From: Dactylis glomerata
Taxonomy: Eukaryota; Streptophyta; Magnoliopsida; Poales; Poaceae
Direction of reading: 5' to 3'
DNA length: 64,000 nt
Assembly: GCA_007115705.1 (NCBI GenBank)
Contig: QXEO01000167.1
Location: 5,902,553-5,966,552 of the forward strand
The notes under the pieces were generated by a model. It saw nothing but the letters and a program-made list of their open reading frames with translations. It searched no databases and was not told the origin of the DNA. Positions 48,250 through 59,379 of the stretch are shown piece after piece (positions within the stretch are counted from its first letter, which is position 1; every line of letters starts with the position of its first letter). Position numbers and translations under genes: made by a program.

Positions 48250-49179
48250 ATGCATATCAATAATCCTTTGACTGGCGAACCTGCTCCTTCTGCTGCCCGC
48301 ACGTTCGGTTCGACGATTTCGTCGCCTCCTAGCCGATGTAATCAGTGTGCAGAGTACTCTTCGAGGATTTCTGATCTTGAGTCTCGCCTGACTTTGGCTA
48401 AACGTCAAGCACAAATGGCTGTGAGCAAAGCTAGTAAAGCTTGTGGTTATCTGAAGCAGATATCTTCCCTTGATGAAAAGGTTTCCAGTTTGACGGCGAA
48501 GATTGTCCATAATGAAGAATGCGAGTCTTTTATTCTTGGCATTGTCGAGTCTGCTTGCGAGATGTTGCGATGTAAGTTTTCTTTCGACTTCTCTTTTCCC
48601 TGTTTCTTTACTGCTATTTTTGTGACATCCCTTGCCGTCGTAGGCACTTGTCTGGATATCGCTGCTGAAGATCGTTGGGTTACCAAGCGAAATGCGGCTT
48701 TGGAGAGAATGTCGGCAGGCTTTGAGACTTTGTGGTCTGATCCTCGGCGTCGGAGTGTCATTGTACTGCTTCAGGACCGTGCCCAACATATTGGTGAGTC
48801 AGTTGATGGTTACCGATGAGCTCTCACAACTATGCACTCTGTTATACTTCCTCGCAATCCTCTGCCTGCAACTTTCCCGCTTCTTCTTGATACTTTCAGA
48901 TCCAGCCACCGTATTCATAGATTGATAGAGCTAAACTTAGTAGCAGGTGCCAATTTTGCTCTCGGGTGGATACGCAAGTGGCACCCGAAACTTAATTATA
49001 GCTCTATGTCCCTGAGTTTGGCTCCAGGTGGAGCTAGCCTTCGAGTACATATGGATAGCACGCTGCAACCTGCTTGATGGCTCGTAGCTAGGCAGCTGGA
49101 AGCGGATGCTGCATTTTTTTGTGAGTACCACTATTTAGATCCCTTAGGCGTAGATGATTCTGATAACCCATTATTGTAA
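48250..49179 (+). pseudogene. Second antisense gene of E4, two exons, coiled-coil N-terminus
   Basis: Exon A, 48250-48571, encodes MHINNPLTGEPAPSAARTF, a CNQC motif and a coiled coil (ISDLESRLTLAKRQAQMAV). Exon B, 48644-49179, is spliced in frame after GTAAGT...GTCGTAG and encodes RWVTKRNAALERM, PRNPLP, IHRLIELNLVAGANFALGWI, then QLEADAAFF. Stops at 48817 and 49075 interrupt it, both TGA where CGA is the likely ancestor. A perfect acceptor (TTCCAG at 48241-48246) lies just before the ATG, so this may be an alternative 3' part of the upstream gene rather than a separate unit. I recall this C-terminal block beside Transposase_28 proteins in grass retrotransposon annotations, but know no function. 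It converges with gag-protease, ending about 360 bp from the latter's stop. Confidence 0.68.
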
Positions 49180-49535
49180 TATTTTTGTATATGTGGAACG
49201 CGAGAGTATCTTATTTCGTGACTTTATGTCGAAAATTTGTTCTCAAAGCGTTATTGTATGATTCATGCGTTTGCCGCATTTTCTCTTTGAAAGACTCGTA
49301 AGCTCGAACATGAGGAATGTTTTGTCTTTATTATAGTTGCAATGTAAGATACATGGGGTGACCCAAAAGATCCAGCCTGTGACCTGTGTTCTGGATCTAG
49401 AGGGCATTGCCCCTGGTATAACTCGTGGCTTTGACAGCCTTACTCTTCTACCCTACTTTTTTTGTTCTTTGATGCTTATGCCGTCATGGCTTTCTCCTCT
49501 TCTCCTGTGTCTTTATCTTCTTCGGATGCTTCTAC
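49180..49535. other. Convergent spacer between E4 protease and antisense gene
   Basis: No frame is recognised. Transcripts from the LTR (leftward) and from the antisense promoter (rightward) would meet here. Confidence 0.4.
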
Positions 49536-52463
49536 TCATGATTTCTTTGTTTCGGGCTCTGCAGCGCGTCCTTTGAGTAGCTTGACGCCTTCTGTAGTCG
49601 TGCTTTTTGCCTTCTCTGCATAGTTGGCTGTCATGCCAAAGTTTTGCGCCATCTTGTGGAACTCCCTATCGCAGAGATCTAAAACTTCAAAACTTCCTTT
49701 TACTATAATTATTCCTCTTGGTCCTGGCATTTTAAGTATCAAATATGTATAGTAAGGCACTACCATGAATCGCGAAAATGCGGGTCGTCCGAGGATCGCG
49801 TGATATTGAGATGGCCAGTCCATGACTTCGAAGTCCAGTTTTTCTCTCCTGTAGTTTTATCGGTTGCCAAAGCAAACATTGAGTGCTATTCGACCCAGTG
49901 GGTAATTGGCACTTCCTGGCACGATCCCGTGGAAGGAACAATCCATTGGTTTCAGGAACTCTAGTGATATATGCATTGCTCTGAGTGTTTTTGCGTATAT
50001 TAGGTTAATTCCACTTCCTGCGTCCATGAATATTCTGTCGACATCATACGCGCCAATTTGAGCTTTAAGTACCAAAGGCGCGTTTCCTGGCCGAGGTACT
50101 GTTATAGGGTGGTCTTCTCTATTGAACTCGATTGGTTGTTCTGACCAATGCAGATACTCCGTTGTGGCTGGAGGTGAGATGACTGCTAGGTTGACTTGTC
50201 GAGTGATACTCTTTTCTTCTGTGTTCGACTTGGGCACAGGTTGTATCATTGCTGTGATGTGTCCTTTTGATGGAACGTACCCTTCGTCGTCGTCGTGTCC
50301 CTGGTTTTGCTGGTCTTGTCCTTGAGGAGCTCCGTTGTTTCCTTGCTGTTTTGTCGAAGGATTGTTGCTTCCTTCAAATCCTTGTCGCCTTGCTTCGGTT
50401 TGCTTGTTTAGTGATGCCTCTTGTAGTTTTAAGAATGTTGTGCAATCTTTCATTGCGTGCCTTGATACTCGCTTGCCATCGACAAACGCTGAGTATATGT
50501 GACAGGGTCCGTTGAGCATATCTTCTGGAGACGGGTTGTACCCACTGGGTTCTCTCGTGGGAAACTTTTTGTAGTCCTCTTTTCCGTAGCTTCGATATCC
50601 CGAGCTTCTACGATCACTTCCTTGATAGCTGTTGTCTTTGTATCCTGCGGTGACTTGGCTATGGGAGCCATAGTTGTCGTAATTTTGGGACCGTCTCCTT
50701 TGACTTCCATATCTATTTCTTCTATCGTCCTCTGGGGATCGCGTCCGCTTGTTGTTGCATGCATCTTCTCCATCTGCAAATCTGTTTGCTACATCCATGA
50801 GATCTGACACTGTTTTTGGCTTGATTCTGCCCATCTCTTCGACTAGGTCTCTTCGCCTTAATCCAATGATGAATGCATCTATTGCTCTTTCGTCTAAAAC
50901 TTCGACTGCTGAATTTTTGATAAGACTCCGTCTTTGGATGTATGCCCGCAGTGTTTTGTCGCGTTGTTGCACACACGCTTTGACTTCTTCTATTGATGCT
51001 GGCCGCTTGTATGTCGACCTGAAGTTGCTTGTAAATTGCTTTGTAAGGTCTTCCCAGCTTCCAATAGTTTCTTTCTCTAGTTTGCTCAACCATGACCTTG
51101 CTGCGCCGGTGAGGTGTAGTTGCAAACCTTGCATTGCTGTTTCTTTGGTTCCTCCTAACATTTAGATAGTCTGAGAGCCATGATTGTGGTTCCTGTGATC
51201 CATCGTACTTTTGCTGATCATGAGGTAACTTGAATCCCTTGGGAACTGGAGTGGTGCGAACCCTGCGGGTAAAGCACGATGCCCCCATCTCTTTTTCGTC
51301 GTCTTCATAGTCGCATTTTCCATTTGGGGATCGCGATCTTCGGGTTCCTCCATGTTGTTTTGGTGATGGCGATCGAGATCGTTGATTACTGCTTCTATGC
51401 CGAGGACTTTTGTGACGGCGAGGCAACCTTTGCTTATACGTTTCCTTATGGTGGTGTGCTTCCTCTCCTTTTGCTGATAGCTTGTGGCCCACCATACTTA
51501 GTCTGTTCAATGCTGCTCTGTGCATATGTTCTCTAGGATCCCCCGGGCTTGGTCGAGTTGTGAGCAGATAAGCTTGAGCTGCCACTAATGCTGCTTCAGG
51601 AGTTTTTGGTACGATGTTTCCTTGTTCGTCGATCGATAAAAAAACGAGTCGAGGTTTTTTGAAATGCTTTGCCTATCGGAGTATTCGAGGTTATCGTACC
51701 TTGAACCATGTCGACGATTTTTCCTTGCATTACTATATGATGCGTCGCTTCACGCTTTACGAGCGGCATTGCTAGCTGCGATGGCTGAGTCTTTTCTTCT
51801 CTGTATCTCTATTTTCTCCTGTGCTAATTGCTTTGCCTGCTGCCTTAGGACATAATGATACCCCAAAAGCATGTCTTTGCTGGAATTTGATGGTATTGGC
51901 GTGCCGTGTTCTACGGCTTCTCTTATTATCCTCCATTCGTCGACTGGTAGTCAAAAAATTTCCCTGGTTGTGAGGGATTCTGCTGTTTGCCCTTCTGCTA
52001 GGTGATTTGCTCCTCTGTCGATATTTGTTGGGTTTAGCACTGGATTGTTGTTTTCGTCGAGTTCTTCTGAGTTGTCTCCCACAATGGCGAGCACCTAGCA
52101 TTGTTTGCCGATGTTACTATTGAAGCTTGAGAAGATCGAGTCACCATCTTCAGAAAGCTCTAGCCCTGTCTTCCATGTGTCTGTTGATTTGTCTGAGATA
52201 TCGTTGAGGCAGATCATGAGATCGTCGAGTTGGACCCCTGTGTCAAAATTTTCCCTTGCTTCGTTTTCTTCTGCGATTCTTCCTTTTTGCACTTCTTCTA
52301 AGCTGACCGGTGAGTTTACCTCGCTGGAAGAGCCGTCATAATATTCCATTATTGCTGCTGTTTTGGGCTCACTTACCGACGGATCTTGTTTCATCAGATC
52401 TGAAAGGCGAGATAAACCCGATGGCCCGATGAGGATGCTCAAACTTCCAATTGTTAACTCCAT
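49536..52463 (-). pseudogene. Gag-protease of E4, frameshifted
   Basis: Pieces in order on the minus strand: 52463-52095 (MELTIGSLSILIGPSG..., acidic N-terminal part); a broken stretch to about 51590; 51585-51165 (MAAQAYLLTTRPSPGDPRE, Arg/Ser-rich, ending QKYDGSQEPQSWLSDYL); a frameshift near 51165; then 51161-49857 with the gag core (LHLTGAARSWLSKLEKETI, FTSNFRSTYKRPASIEEV), an Arg/Tyr/Ser-rich linker, and protease active site MDAGSGINLIYAKTL. A TAA at 49857-49859 interrupts FGNR*NYRREKLDFEV. The frame continues to 49536 with AILGRPAFSRFM (ILGR motif). It ends just after protease, where RT normally begins. DAGSG and the GHITAMIQPVPKS region are typical of Tat-type Gypsy gag-pol as I recall it. 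No intact CCHC knuckle seen, though CHIYS...CTTF resembles a degenerate one. Confidence 0.85.
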
Positions 52464-52541
52464 CTCTTGACTTTCATCGAGTTCTGAGCTGCTGTTGGCT
52501 AAAAGTGAAAAACCATCGAATTCCTGATTCCAACGCCCAGC

Positions 52542-52559
52542 TCCCCACGGTCGGCGCCA
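52542..52559 (-). other. Primer-binding site of E4
   Basis: On the minus strand TGGCGCCGACCGTGGGGA lies 2 bp inside the 5' LTR. It shares TGGCGCCG with other Gypsy PBSs, but its tRNA could not be assigned with certainty. Confidence 0.75.
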
Positions 52560-52561
52560 AT

Positions 52562-52896
52562 TGACGAGGGTTAACTCGACAAATGTCCTAGATGAAGGAC
52601 TTAGGATCGGGGAAATAGGGCATCGGATGAACTCGAAGGTAAAGGTTAGTCGAAATAAGTGTATATCAAAAGTAAACTTGGGTGTTCAACTTGGCTTGCT
52701 TTCAATCTGCCCTACACCGTCCCCTCCTGGCCCCTATATATAGGTGGCCAGGTTTCGAGGATCGGGTAGGGTCCGATACATATTACAATATCGACATACG
52801 GTAAGAACTCGTATTCGACTATCATTACAATTGGGCCTTAGCTTAACGGGCCTCAGGGGTACTCAACTAAGGGATCTATTAACTATACCCTTGTCA
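52562..52896 (-). repeat. 5' LTR of E4 (335 bp)
   Basis: On the minus strand it begins TGACAAGGG and ends AACCCTCGTCA. CTATATATAGG at about 52735-52744 is its TATA box (palindromic, readable on both strands). Target duplicate CATGG follows on the plus strand. Confidence 0.92.
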
Positions 52897-52901
52897 CATG
52901 G

Positions 52902-55661
52902 TGAGCCCACCTGGTTCACCTCCTGACGGCGCCCCTTCGCCTATGAAGAGCCTACCGACGAAAAACCCAAAAACAATCGGCGTTTTTCCCAGAACAGTTC
53001 CGCAGCTCCGCCTTCGTCGAAGACAAATTTTGGGGGACAGAAGTCTCTGTTTCAGCACCCTGCCGGGATGGGGAAGTGCCCCCGGAGTCGTCTCCATCGG
53101 TCTCCATCGCTGTCTCTGCCGTCTCCATCGACCTCACCACCATCTCCATCGCCGTTGTTGCCCCTGATGATGAGGAGGGAGTAGTTCTCCCCCGGGGCCA
53201 AGGGCTCTACCGATAGCTATGTGGTTCACCTCTCTCTCCCATGATGTGATCTTTATGTGATCGTGAGCTTTGTATCTAGTTGAATTGGTAGATGCTATTA
53301 TTCAGATATTATGCTACTCCCGTGCTTTATTATTGGAATCTCCGGAGATACCTTGTATCATGGTGTGAAGGTGACTAGTGTGCGCATCATGTGTGTCTTT
53401 TTGGTTAACGTCTCTATGAATTGTTGGTGTTTGCTGGAACCATCTAGTGCGTTCACAGTGACAGTGTGGGACAATCTAGTTTGGGGAAATACGGACTTTG
53501 AGGAGTGCTTCATAGCCCTACGCATGATTAGTGTTTGTTTTCCATTGGAGAATTGTTTTGAGTTGCATATTGATGTTAGTATCTATTGGTTCAATTATGT
53601 TATATTTGTTGAGAGTGTGTCTGATACGTCTCCAACGTATCTATAATTTTTGATGCTCCATGCTTGTTTTTACACCATTTGCCTAATGTTTCGTTACACT
53701 TCGTGGCACTTTTATGCATTTTCCGGAACTAACCTACTAACAAGTTGCCACAGTGCCAGTTCCCTGTTTTCTGCTGTTTTTGTGTTTCAGAAGTGATACA
53801 CAGGAAATATTCTCAGAATTGGACGAAATAAGTTCCTGAAGTCTTATTTTGTCCGGGAGCTTCCAGAGATCCGAAGGAGAGTAGGAGGGGATCCACAGGG
53901 GCCCCACATGCCAGGCCGGTGCGGCCAGGGCCTGGCCCACGCCGCCCTGGTGTGAGGCCACCTGGCTCCACCTCTGACATCGCCCCTTCGCCTATAAAGA
54001 CCCCCCGATGGGAAAAACCTAAGTACCCGATCAATTTTCCAGAACACATCGCGATCCGCCGCCGCCGTCGACTCAAAGATCGGGAGGGTCCAGAAGCTCT
54101 TCCCGGCACCCTGCCAGAGAGGGGAATCGCCACCGGAGGTCTTCTTCATCGCCATGCTTGCCTCCGGAGCAATGAGTGAGTAGTCTACCTTGGACTATGG
54201 GTCCATAGCAGTAGCTAGATGGTTGTGTTCTCCACCATGTGCTTCATGTTTAGATCTCATGAGCTGCCCTACATGATTGAGATCATCGTTATGTAATTCT
54301 ACATGTTTGGTTTGTTGGGATCCGATGAATATTGGTATTATGATTGAGTTGCTATACTAAAATATATCTTATGTTATCTCTATGTTGTTTATGATCTTGC
54401 ATGCTCTCCGTTGTTAGTAGCTATCTTGGCCGAGTAGTTGCTAGTGACTCCAAGAGGGGGTATTTATGCTCGATAGTGGGTTCATGCCTCTATATAACCT
54501 GGGGGAGTGACAGAAACCTCTAAGGTTGTAGATATGCTGTTGCTACTAGGGAGAAAACAACATTCATATGCTCAAGGGTATATGCTTTGTTTACATTACA
54601 CACTTTGCTTAATGCAATTATCTATTGTTCGCAACTTAATACTTGTGGAGTTCTCAGATTGATTCGCCACAAGTGGATTATTAGTCATAGATGCAGTTGG
54701 ATGGCGGTCTATGTATTTTGTTGTAATGCCCAAAGTAAATCTCATAGTGATCTTCTTGACATATCACGTTTATCTTTATTCTATCAATTGTCCAACTGTA
54801 ATTTGTTTACCCAGCATGTGTTATTTTATCTTATGGAGAGACACCACTAGTGAACTGTGGACCCCGGTCCTATTTCCATCATATTGCTATCACCTGTTTA
54901 CTTTACTCGCATACTTCTACTATTTTCCACTCGATACGCTCATAACCTTTGTTTCAAGCAAACCGGTGAGATTGACAACCTCATCGCAAGTCGGGAACAA
55001 ATTACTTGGTTGTTTTGTGTGCAGGTTCCGCGTTGCAGCTAGCAAGCAAAGCTTGGACAAGGCACCATACATAAATTGTCCGAAGCTGTCGCAAACTAGC
55101 AAGCATCACATTCAGTTGTTATTTGTCTGCTCTTCTCCTGATCGATATTAAACCTTGGTTTCTTAACTGAGGGAAAACTACCTGCTATACTCATCATACC
55201 TTCCTCTTGGGGTTCCCAACGGGCTGGTCATTCACCACGCACAAGGAATATTCTGGTGCCGTCACCACGCGCAGCAGTGTCCACTAGTGAAAGTATGATC
55301 CCTAGGCCTTGTTTCCAAGCATTGCACACCATTTCCTTTCAGTTTTGTTACATGTTTGATCGCAGCGATATTTATTTCAGATTACATTTACTACTTATAA
55401 TCATCACTACTACTTGTATTTTACTATCTCTTCGCCAAACTAGTGCACCTATACATCTGACAAGTGTATTGGGTGTGTTGGGGACACAAGAGACTTTCTG
55501 TATCGTAATTGCAGGGTTGTTTGAGAGGGATAGCTTTGACCTCTTCCTCCCTGAGTTCGATAAACCTTGGGTGATCCACTTAAGGGAAACTTGCTGCTGT
55601 TCTACAAACCTCTGCACTTGGAGGCCCAACACTACAAGAACAGATGCGTGCGTAGACATCA
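52902..55661 (+). repeat. Remnant LTR (GCGTAGACATCA variant) hosting E4 and a solo LTR
   Basis: 52902-53621 and 55282-55661 are collinear with the right part of 14447-15983 (e.g. CCTGATGATGAGGAGGGAGTA, GTGTCCACTAGTGAAAG, GGAGGCCCAACA) and end GCGTAGACATCA. After it comes AGCTCTTTTCTGGCGCTGTTATCC (55662-55684), the leader and a mutated start of the tRNA-Asp PBS. It was therefore a 5' LTR whose internal region is gone. Its left half is missing. Confidence 0.8.
53622..55276 (+). mobile_element. Solo LTR (1655 bp) of the TGATACGTCTC family
   Basis: It begins TGATACGTCTC and ends CGCGCAGCA, with target duplications GTGTC at 53617-53621 and 55277-55281. CCTATAAAGACC at about 53992 is TATA-like. 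Its 3' end holds TGGTGCCGTCACC (55254-55266), similar to the start of the PBS. Confidence 0.92.
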
Positions 55662-55684
55662 AGCTCTTTTCTGGCGCTGTTATC

Positions 55685-57527
55685 CAAAACAAGGAAATCA
55701 ATGGGAACAAGGTTATTGTTAACCATAATAAGAACATCATTAATCCTCCCCAAAGGTTTCTTCTTAGCAACATCAGCAAGAGGAACATCAAAATAACAAT
55801 TTTCTAACGGTGGTAGACCAAGCATATCATAATTTTTTCTAGGCATAACAGAAATACTTGCACCAAAATCACATAAAGCATTACAATCAAAATTATTCAC
55901 ATTCATCTTAATGATGGGCTCCCAACCATCTTCTAACTTTCTAGGAATAGAAACTTTTTGTTTCAACTTATCCTCTCTAATTTGCATGAGAGCACTAGTA
56001 ATACATTTTGTAAAAGCTATATTCATAGAACTAGCATAGGACATTTAGCAAGCTTTTGCAAGAACAAAATTACTTTAGAATATTGCAACCATCAACATCA
56101 AAATCATTACTATCAAAAGTAGTAGAACTATCGTGTCCCATACTCTGAATTTTTTTAGCACTTTTATTAGAAAAAGTTTCTGTAGTTTTAGGCAATTTCG
56201 CACAAGGAGTAGGGATTTTCTCTACACCAATCAAAGTAGGAGGTTTGGTAGCATTTGAAACAACGTCACTAGTGGTAATAGTACAAACTTGAGTCATGTT
56301 TCTAGCAATCTCATCTTCTCTTTCCCACCTAGCATGCAATTCTGCTAACATCCTAACATTATTATAAATCTTAACTTGAATGGCATTCAAAGTCTTGCTT
56401 TTTTTCACATCATGAGGCAAAACCTTTAACTTTAGAAGTTCAACATGAAGAGCAAGGCTATCAACTTTAGAAGCAAGAACATCAATTTTACCAAACTTTT
56501 CCTTGACAGACTTATTAAAAGCAGTTTGTTTACTAATGAAGTCCTTAAGCATGACTTCAAGATCAGAGGACGCGCTCTTATTGTTGTTGGAGGAACTACC
56601 ATAAGAATTACCGTAACCATTACCATTAGTAAAAGGATACGACCTATAATTGTTGCTACCAAAATTATTCCTATAAGCATTGTTGTTGAAATTATTATTT
56701 CTAATGAAGTTCACATTAACATGCTCTTCTTGAGCAACCAAAGAGGCTAAAGGAACATTATTAGGATCAACATGAGTTCTATCATTAACAAGCATAGCCA
56801 TAATGGTATCAATCTTATCACTCAAGGAAGAGGTCTCTTCAACATAATTTACCTTCTTACCTTATGGAGCTCTCTCGGTGTGCCATTCAAAATAATTTAC
56901 CATCATATTATCGAGGAGCTTCATTGCGGCGCCCAAGGTGATGGACATAAAAGTACCTCCAACAGCTGAATCCAAAAGGTTTCTTGAAGAAAAATTTAGT
57001 CCTGCATAAAAGGTTTGGATAATCATCCAAGTAGTCAGTCCATGAGTGGGACAATTCTTTATCAAAGATTTCATTCTTTCCCAAGCTTGAGCAACATGTT
57101 CATTATCAAACTGTTTAAACTTCATAATGTCACTTCTCAAAGATATAATCTTAGCAGGAGTATAATATTTTCCAATAAAAGCATCTTTGCACTTAACCCA
57201 AGAATCAATACTATTTCTAGGCAAAGATAGCAACCAATCCTTAGCTCTTCCTCTCAAAGAGAAAGGAAACAAATTAAGCTTAATAATATCTCCATCTACA
57301 TCCTTGTACTTTTGCATCTCACATAGCTCAACAAAATTGTTGAGGTGAGCAGCAGCATCATCAGTACTAACACCAAAAAACTGCTCTTTCATAACAAGAT
57401 TCAGCGAAGCAGGTTTAATTTCATAAAAATTTATCTTAGGAGCAGGTGGCGCAATAGGAGTGCAGATGAAATCATTGTTGTTTGTGCTAGTAAAGTCACA
57501 CAACTTGGTGTTCTTAGGAGTACTCAT
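55685..57527 (-). pseudogene. Gag-protease of R, 5' part, with stop and frameshift
   Basis: The start at 57525-57527 gives MSTPKNTKLCDF. The gag core is seen as FVELCEMQKYKDV, LFPFSLRGRAKDWLLSLP, AQAWERMKSLIKNCPTHG, FYAGLNFSSRNLLDSAVGG. A TAA at 56862-56864 replaces the CAA seen in E2 (RAP*). The frame stays open to 56070, through an Asn-rich linker (NNFNNNAYRNN). A one-base loss near 56075 (CNILK*) shifts the frame. Protease follows from 56044 (CDFGASISVMPRK, with Phe in place of Leu in DLGAS) to 55685. There the sequence breaks off into a truncated PBS of a different, plus-strand LTR. The last 190 bp duplicate 28081-28287 with about 3% difference. Same protein type as E2. Confidence 0.85.
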
Positions 57528-57696
57528 TCTAGCAAGACTAAAATAGATAAACAAAAAGAACAACTATAAAAGGAACTAATTTTTTTGTATTTTTGATAAA
57601 AAGATGCAATCAAAAATAAAGTAAAGAAACTAAGCAAAACAATAACAAAGTAAAAAGATTGGAAGTGAGAGACTTCCCTTGCAGAAATCCTCTTTC

Positions 57697-57714
57697 TCCC
57701 CGGCAATGGCGCCG
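57697..57714 (-). other. Primer-binding site of R
   Basis: The minus strand reads CGGCGCCATTGCCGGGGA, the tRNA-Asp site with two changes, 10 bp inside the 5' LTR. Confidence 0.82.
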
Positions 57715-57724
57715 GAAAAGAGCT

Positions 57725-59374
57725 TGATGTGCGTAGCATTAGCTACCAGTTGGGAACCCCAAGAGGAAGGTATGATGAGCACAACAACAAGTTTTCCCTT
57801 AGTAAGAAACCAAGGTTTAATCGACCAGTAGGAGAAAGAAACAACTTCTAGAGGTTGTTGCTAGCTGACTTTGGCAATGGCTCCAGAGAATTTGTTTATG
57901 GCGCCTCTCTAGGGAGTAGCTTCAGCGCCAGCAGCAACGTGGAACCTGCACACAATACAACCAAGATACTTTGCCCTAGCTTGCAGTGAGGTTGTCAATC
58001 TCACTAGTTTGCTAAAAATAAAGGATTAAACGTATCGTGTGGAAGATGATATTTGTTTGCAGTAAGTAAATAAATAATGCTTGCGGAAAGTAAATGGTGC
58101 TTGTAGTAAAAAGTTGTATATGTAAAAGAATGGACCGGGGTCCGTAGTTCACTAGAGGTGTCTCTCCATAAAGATAAATAACATGCCAGGTAAACAAATT
58201 ATAGTTGGGAAATTGAGAAAATAAAGAATGCATAGCAATGCATGTACATGTCATGAAGATCACTATGAGATTCACTTGGGCATTACAACATACTACATAG
58301 ACCATAATCCAACTGTATCTATGACTAATAATCCACCCGCAGGATATCATCCGAACAACCCTTGGGCATTAAGTTGCAAGCAACAGATTATCGCCTTAAG
58401 CAAAGTGTGTAATGTAAACAATACAAATGTCCTTGAACAAGAGATTGTTGTTTTCTCCCTAGTAGCAACAACACATCTACAACCTTAGAAGCTACTGTCA
58501 CTCTCCCAGATTACTAGAGGCATGAACCCACTATCGAGCATAAATACTCCCTCTTGGAGTCACTAGCATCTACTCGGCCAAGATATCTACTAGCAATGGA
58601 GAGCATGCAAGATCGTAAATAACATAGACATGATAAATCAATAATCAACTTGACATAGTACTCAATATTCATCGGATCCTAATAAACATAACATGTAGAA
58701 TTACATAACGATGACCTTGATCATGATAGGCAGATCACAAGATCTAGACATGAAGCACATGGAGGAGAAGACAACCATCTAGCTACTGCTGTGGACCCGT
58801 AGTCCAAGGTAGACTACTCACGCATCACTCTGGAGGCTGGCATGGTGATGAAGAAGGCCTCCAGTGATGATTCCCCTCTCCGGCAGGTTGCCGGGAAGAG
58901 CTTCTGGGCCCTCCTGATCTGGAGACGATGACGGCGGCGGCTTGTATTATGTTTCATGTAAAAGTGTTCGTCCCCTTAGGGTTTTCCCATCGAAGGGAAT
59001 TTATAGGCGGAAGGGCAATGTCAAGGGGTGGACCAGGAGTCCACACCACATGGTGGCATGGCCAGGGGGTGGCCCGCGCCACCCTATGGTGCGGCTGCCC
59101 TATGGCCCCCTCTGTCGCTCCTTTGGACTCCGTCTTCGTGTTAGGTAAATAGGAACTTTGGCTTTTGTTTCGTCCAATTCTGAGAATATTTCCTATGTAA
59201 CTTTTCTGAAACACAAAAATAGCAGAAAATAGGGAACTGGCACTATGGCATCTTGTTATTAGGTTAGTTCCAGAAAATGCATAAAAATGCCACAAAGTGT
59301 AAATAAAACACAAAGCAATTAGTGTAAAATAAGCATGGAGCATCAAAAATTATAGATACATTTACGACGTATTA
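57725..59374 (-). repeat. 5' LTR of R (1650 bp)
   Basis: On the minus strand it runs from TAATACGTCG (59374; the usual TGATACG with G to A) to ACGCACATCA (57725). The flank GTTCT (59375-59379) matches the far end at 22054-22058. TATA-like TATAAATTCC on the minus strand lies near 59000. Confidence 0.88.
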
Positions 59375-59379
59375 GTTCT

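Larger units (their letters stand above)
43862..52896 (-). mobile_element. Gypsy element E4 (Tat-like), gag-protease plus antisense genes, no pol
   Basis: The element is 9035 bp, with two 335-bp LTRs (43862-44196, 52562-52896) starting TGACGAGG and ending CTTGTCA, and target duplications CATGG (43857-43861, 52897-52901). The PBS beside the right LTR and the PPT beside the left put transcription on the minus strand. Gag-protease runs 52463 to 49536 and stops at the protease/RT boundary. The expected RT-RNase H-integrase is replaced by two intron-bearing genes on the opposite strand (45395-48071 and 48250-49179). Both LTRs are complete and target duplications intact, so the structure predates insertion and is not a local deletion. 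Tat-lineage elements are known to carry extra ORFs, some antisense. Confidence 0.9.
22059..59374 (-). mobile_element. Gypsy element R (gag-protease only, non-autonomous), filled by later insertions
   Basis: The minus-strand LTRs lie at 22059-25263 (3') and 57725-59374 (5'). Identical 5-bp target duplications GTTCT flank the whole (22054-22058 and 59375-59379), tying both ends to one insertion in the Copia internal region. Reading leftward the order is 5' LTR, tRNA-Asp-type PBS (57697-57714), gag and a broken protease (57527-55685), then after about 27 kb of inserts a second protease fragment (28287-27875), a noncoding 3' region (27874-25282), PPT and 3' LTR. There is no RT, RNase H or integrase. 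Its LTRs differ at about 7% over the first 440 bp compared. About 190 bp of protease is present on both sides of the inserts. Confidence 0.82.

Noticed and set aside
48145..48789. 214-codon minus-strand frame in E4
   Set aside because: It is the shadow of the plus-strand antisense gene; splice sites and coding pattern support the plus strand.
50722..51585. 287-codon minus-strand frame in E4, whole length
   Set aside because: Only its N-terminal half is gag. After about 51165 the true frame shifts, and the rest is an out-of-frame shadow of the gag core.
55629..55642. CACTACAAGAACAG as a CACTA end
   Set aside because: It lies within the U5 of a remnant LTR, where the paralog has a related AACAAGTGTCTACAAGG stretch, and no inverted partner was found.
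55256..55807. 183-codon plus-strand frame
   Set aside because: It crosses from a solo LTR end through a remnant LTR into the antisense of R's protease: a chance chimera.
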